Below, piece by piece: positions 63,158 to 64,000 of a stretch of DNA of 64,000 nt. Position numbers and translations under genes: made by a program. Within the stretch, counting starts at the first letter, position 1. Every line of letters begins with the position of its first letter. A model generated the notes under the pieces. It was not told where the DNA came from, did not search any database, and saw only the letters and a program-made list of their open reading frames with translations. The stretch is from an uncultured Gemmiger sp. (GTDB lineage: Bacteria; Bacillota; Clostridia; Oscillospirales; Ruminococcaceae): contig NZ_CAKTFU010000003.1 of assembly GCF_934561205.1 (NCBI RefSeq), positions 131,417 to 195,416 of the forward strand, in the 5' to 3' direction.

Positions 63158-63480
63158 CTAAGCTTTATGACACGACCCAGCAAAATATAAGCCAGCATAT
63201 CGATGGAAGATACAAAAACGGGGAACTGGGCTGAATCTACTTACAAGAAATTCTTGTCGGTTCGTTCCGAAGGGACAAGACAGGCAAAAAGAAATATCAA
63301 TTACCTTGTGGTCGATATGAGCAATCGCCCCGGCTAATGTATCAAAGCGTCCCTCGCACGAATCGGGCACCTCAGTTAAGGCAGTAGCTTCGTTCCGATT
63401 AGCACAACCAGCGCAAACCCGCATAAAACCGGGACTTTTCAAAAATCTAAAGACAATTAAACATCTCTATAATCACACCT

Positions 63481-63526
63481 GAAATGCCTTTTTCGTAAGT
63501 CTGCGACGAAAAAGGCATTTCTTTTT
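63481..63526 (+). terminator. Terminator ahead of the replication-protein remnants
   Basis: A 16-bp perfect stem GAAATGCCTTTTTCGT / ACGAAAAAGGCATTTC with a 9-base loop, followed by TTTTT. It precedes a strong AAAGGAGGTG ribosome site. Confidence 0.9.
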
Positions 63527-63549
63527 GCCCAAGGAAAGGAGGTGACACT

Positions 63550-63767
63550 ATGTACTTACTTCCGGCCAGAATCGGGCCTTTGAACGGCTGATGCAGGAAA
63601 AGCCTGGTTTCGATCACTACGACGGCGGCGGGGCGGACGCGCCGGAGGATTGCGGCACCTGCCGCTTTTATCGCCCGGATTGGAAATATCAATTCTGCGT
63701 CTATGCAGAGTGTCCCTATCAGCCGGGCAAGCTCACCGGTCTTGCAGCGGGGCCAAATTCACTGTGA
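63550..63767 (+). pseudogene. Small cysteine-rich mobile-element protein, frameshifted near its start
   Basis: The strong ribosome site (63535-63544) points to the ATG at 63550, but that frame stops after 13 codons. The neighbouring frame, without an early start, reads LTSGQNRAFERLMQEKPGFD, then CGTCRFYRPDWKYQFCVYAE and CPYQPGK. This is a small cysteine-rich protein usually placed before a replication initiator in Firmicutes elements. One missing base near 63554 explains the break; an internal ATG at 63591 could still give 58 residues. Confidence 0.6.
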
Positions 63768-63784
63768 AAGGAGCTGATTTTGAT

Positions 63785-63970
63785 ATGGCAGCATTCCGCG
63801 TAGAAAAGAATCGAGGCTACACGGTGATGTCAAATCACCACCTGCGGAACAAGGCCCTGTCCCTGAAAGCCAAGGGCCTGCTGTCGCAAATGCTGTCCTT
63901 GCCGGAGGATTGGGACTACACCCTATCTGGGAGTATGGAGCCAGAGAAACCGGCGATTTTCTGCTGGTAA
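63785..63970 (+). pseudogene. Replication initiator / DnaD-like protein, N-terminal fragment
   Basis: ATG behind AAAGGAG opens MAAFRVEKNRGYTVMSNHHL, then LRNKALSLKAKGLLSQMLSL and PEDWDYTL. This is the start of the winged-helix replication proteins of conjugative elements, normally about 270-330 residues. After about residue 47 the sequence no longer fits the family and stops at 61, so it is cut by a junction near 63927. The sequence from there to the window end (one frame reads GDFLLVNSTHLERHYG) belongs to something else. Confidence 0.65.
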
Positions 63971-64000
63971 ATTCTACGCATTTAGAGCGGCACTATGGCG

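Noticed and set aside
63158..63442. A 94-codon - strand frame (starts MKSPGFMRVCAGCANRNEA)
   Set aside because: Several cysteines made it look like a zinc protein, but there is no ribosome site or family resemblance and it lies among gene debris.

Overview
The window looks like a chromosomal segment of a gut Clostridia species of the Oscillospirales (Faecalibacterium / Gemmiger / Subdoligranulum-like). The evidence is a GC-rich core with strong GC3 bias, clostridial RpoB/RpoC/EF-Tu sequences, a GlgC/GlgD glycogen operon, a SpoIIID regulator and a small DUF6935-like protein. The assignment rests on remembered sequence resemblance, not on a search. No tRNA, rRNA or CRISPR array was seen.

Region 1 (1-17.7 kb) is informational core, all on the + strand: a probable dGTPase tail, dnaG, rpoD, rpoB-rpoC, pepF, rpsL-rpsG-fusA and tuf. 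It has clear sigma-A promoters (17-bp spacers) and hairpin terminators. rpoBC sits directly behind rpoD instead of behind rplKAJL. Region 2 (17.7-29.7 kb) is housekeeping: a Cof-type HAD phosphatase, a DEDDh exonuclease, DegV, an SGNH hydrolase, the glycogen operon glgB-glgC-glgD-glgA, uridine kinase, dCMP deaminase and spoIIID. A small inverted-repeat element (TIR GGCAAYACCGCAYAATTC, flanked by TTAT) recurs here and later, including in 5' leaders.

Region 3 (29.8-37.4 kb) mixes low-GC acquired genes (an Mrr-type nuclease, an acyltransferase) with RlmD/AraC and a divergent galactokinase. Region 4 (37.4-49.9 kb) handles sugars. It holds a CUT1-type ABC operon without its own ATPase, whose solute-binding lipoprotein carries an extra N-terminal domain, beside the wing-helix stump of a lost response regulator. 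A lactose unit follows: GPH permease, LacZ and a divergent AraC activator. Between them lie debris of VanZ and ParM-like genes.

Region 5 (49.9-64 kb) is a worn accessory island. It contains a frameshifted Fic gene, an acyltransferase with an HTH-AbrB regulator, and a conjugative-element sigma/HTH pair behind two tandem terminator hairpins. Next come an Xre gene, an N-terminal helicase fragment abutting the C-terminus of a type III restriction subunit, an intact DUF262/HNH nuclease, a patatin, and an intact YhaO/YhaN-like (SbcCD-type) pair. M23 peptidase and replication-initiator remnants close the window. The most interesting parts are this eroded defence/ICE island, the propeller-like-domain solute-binding operon, the repeat family in leaders, and the tandem-terminator leader.
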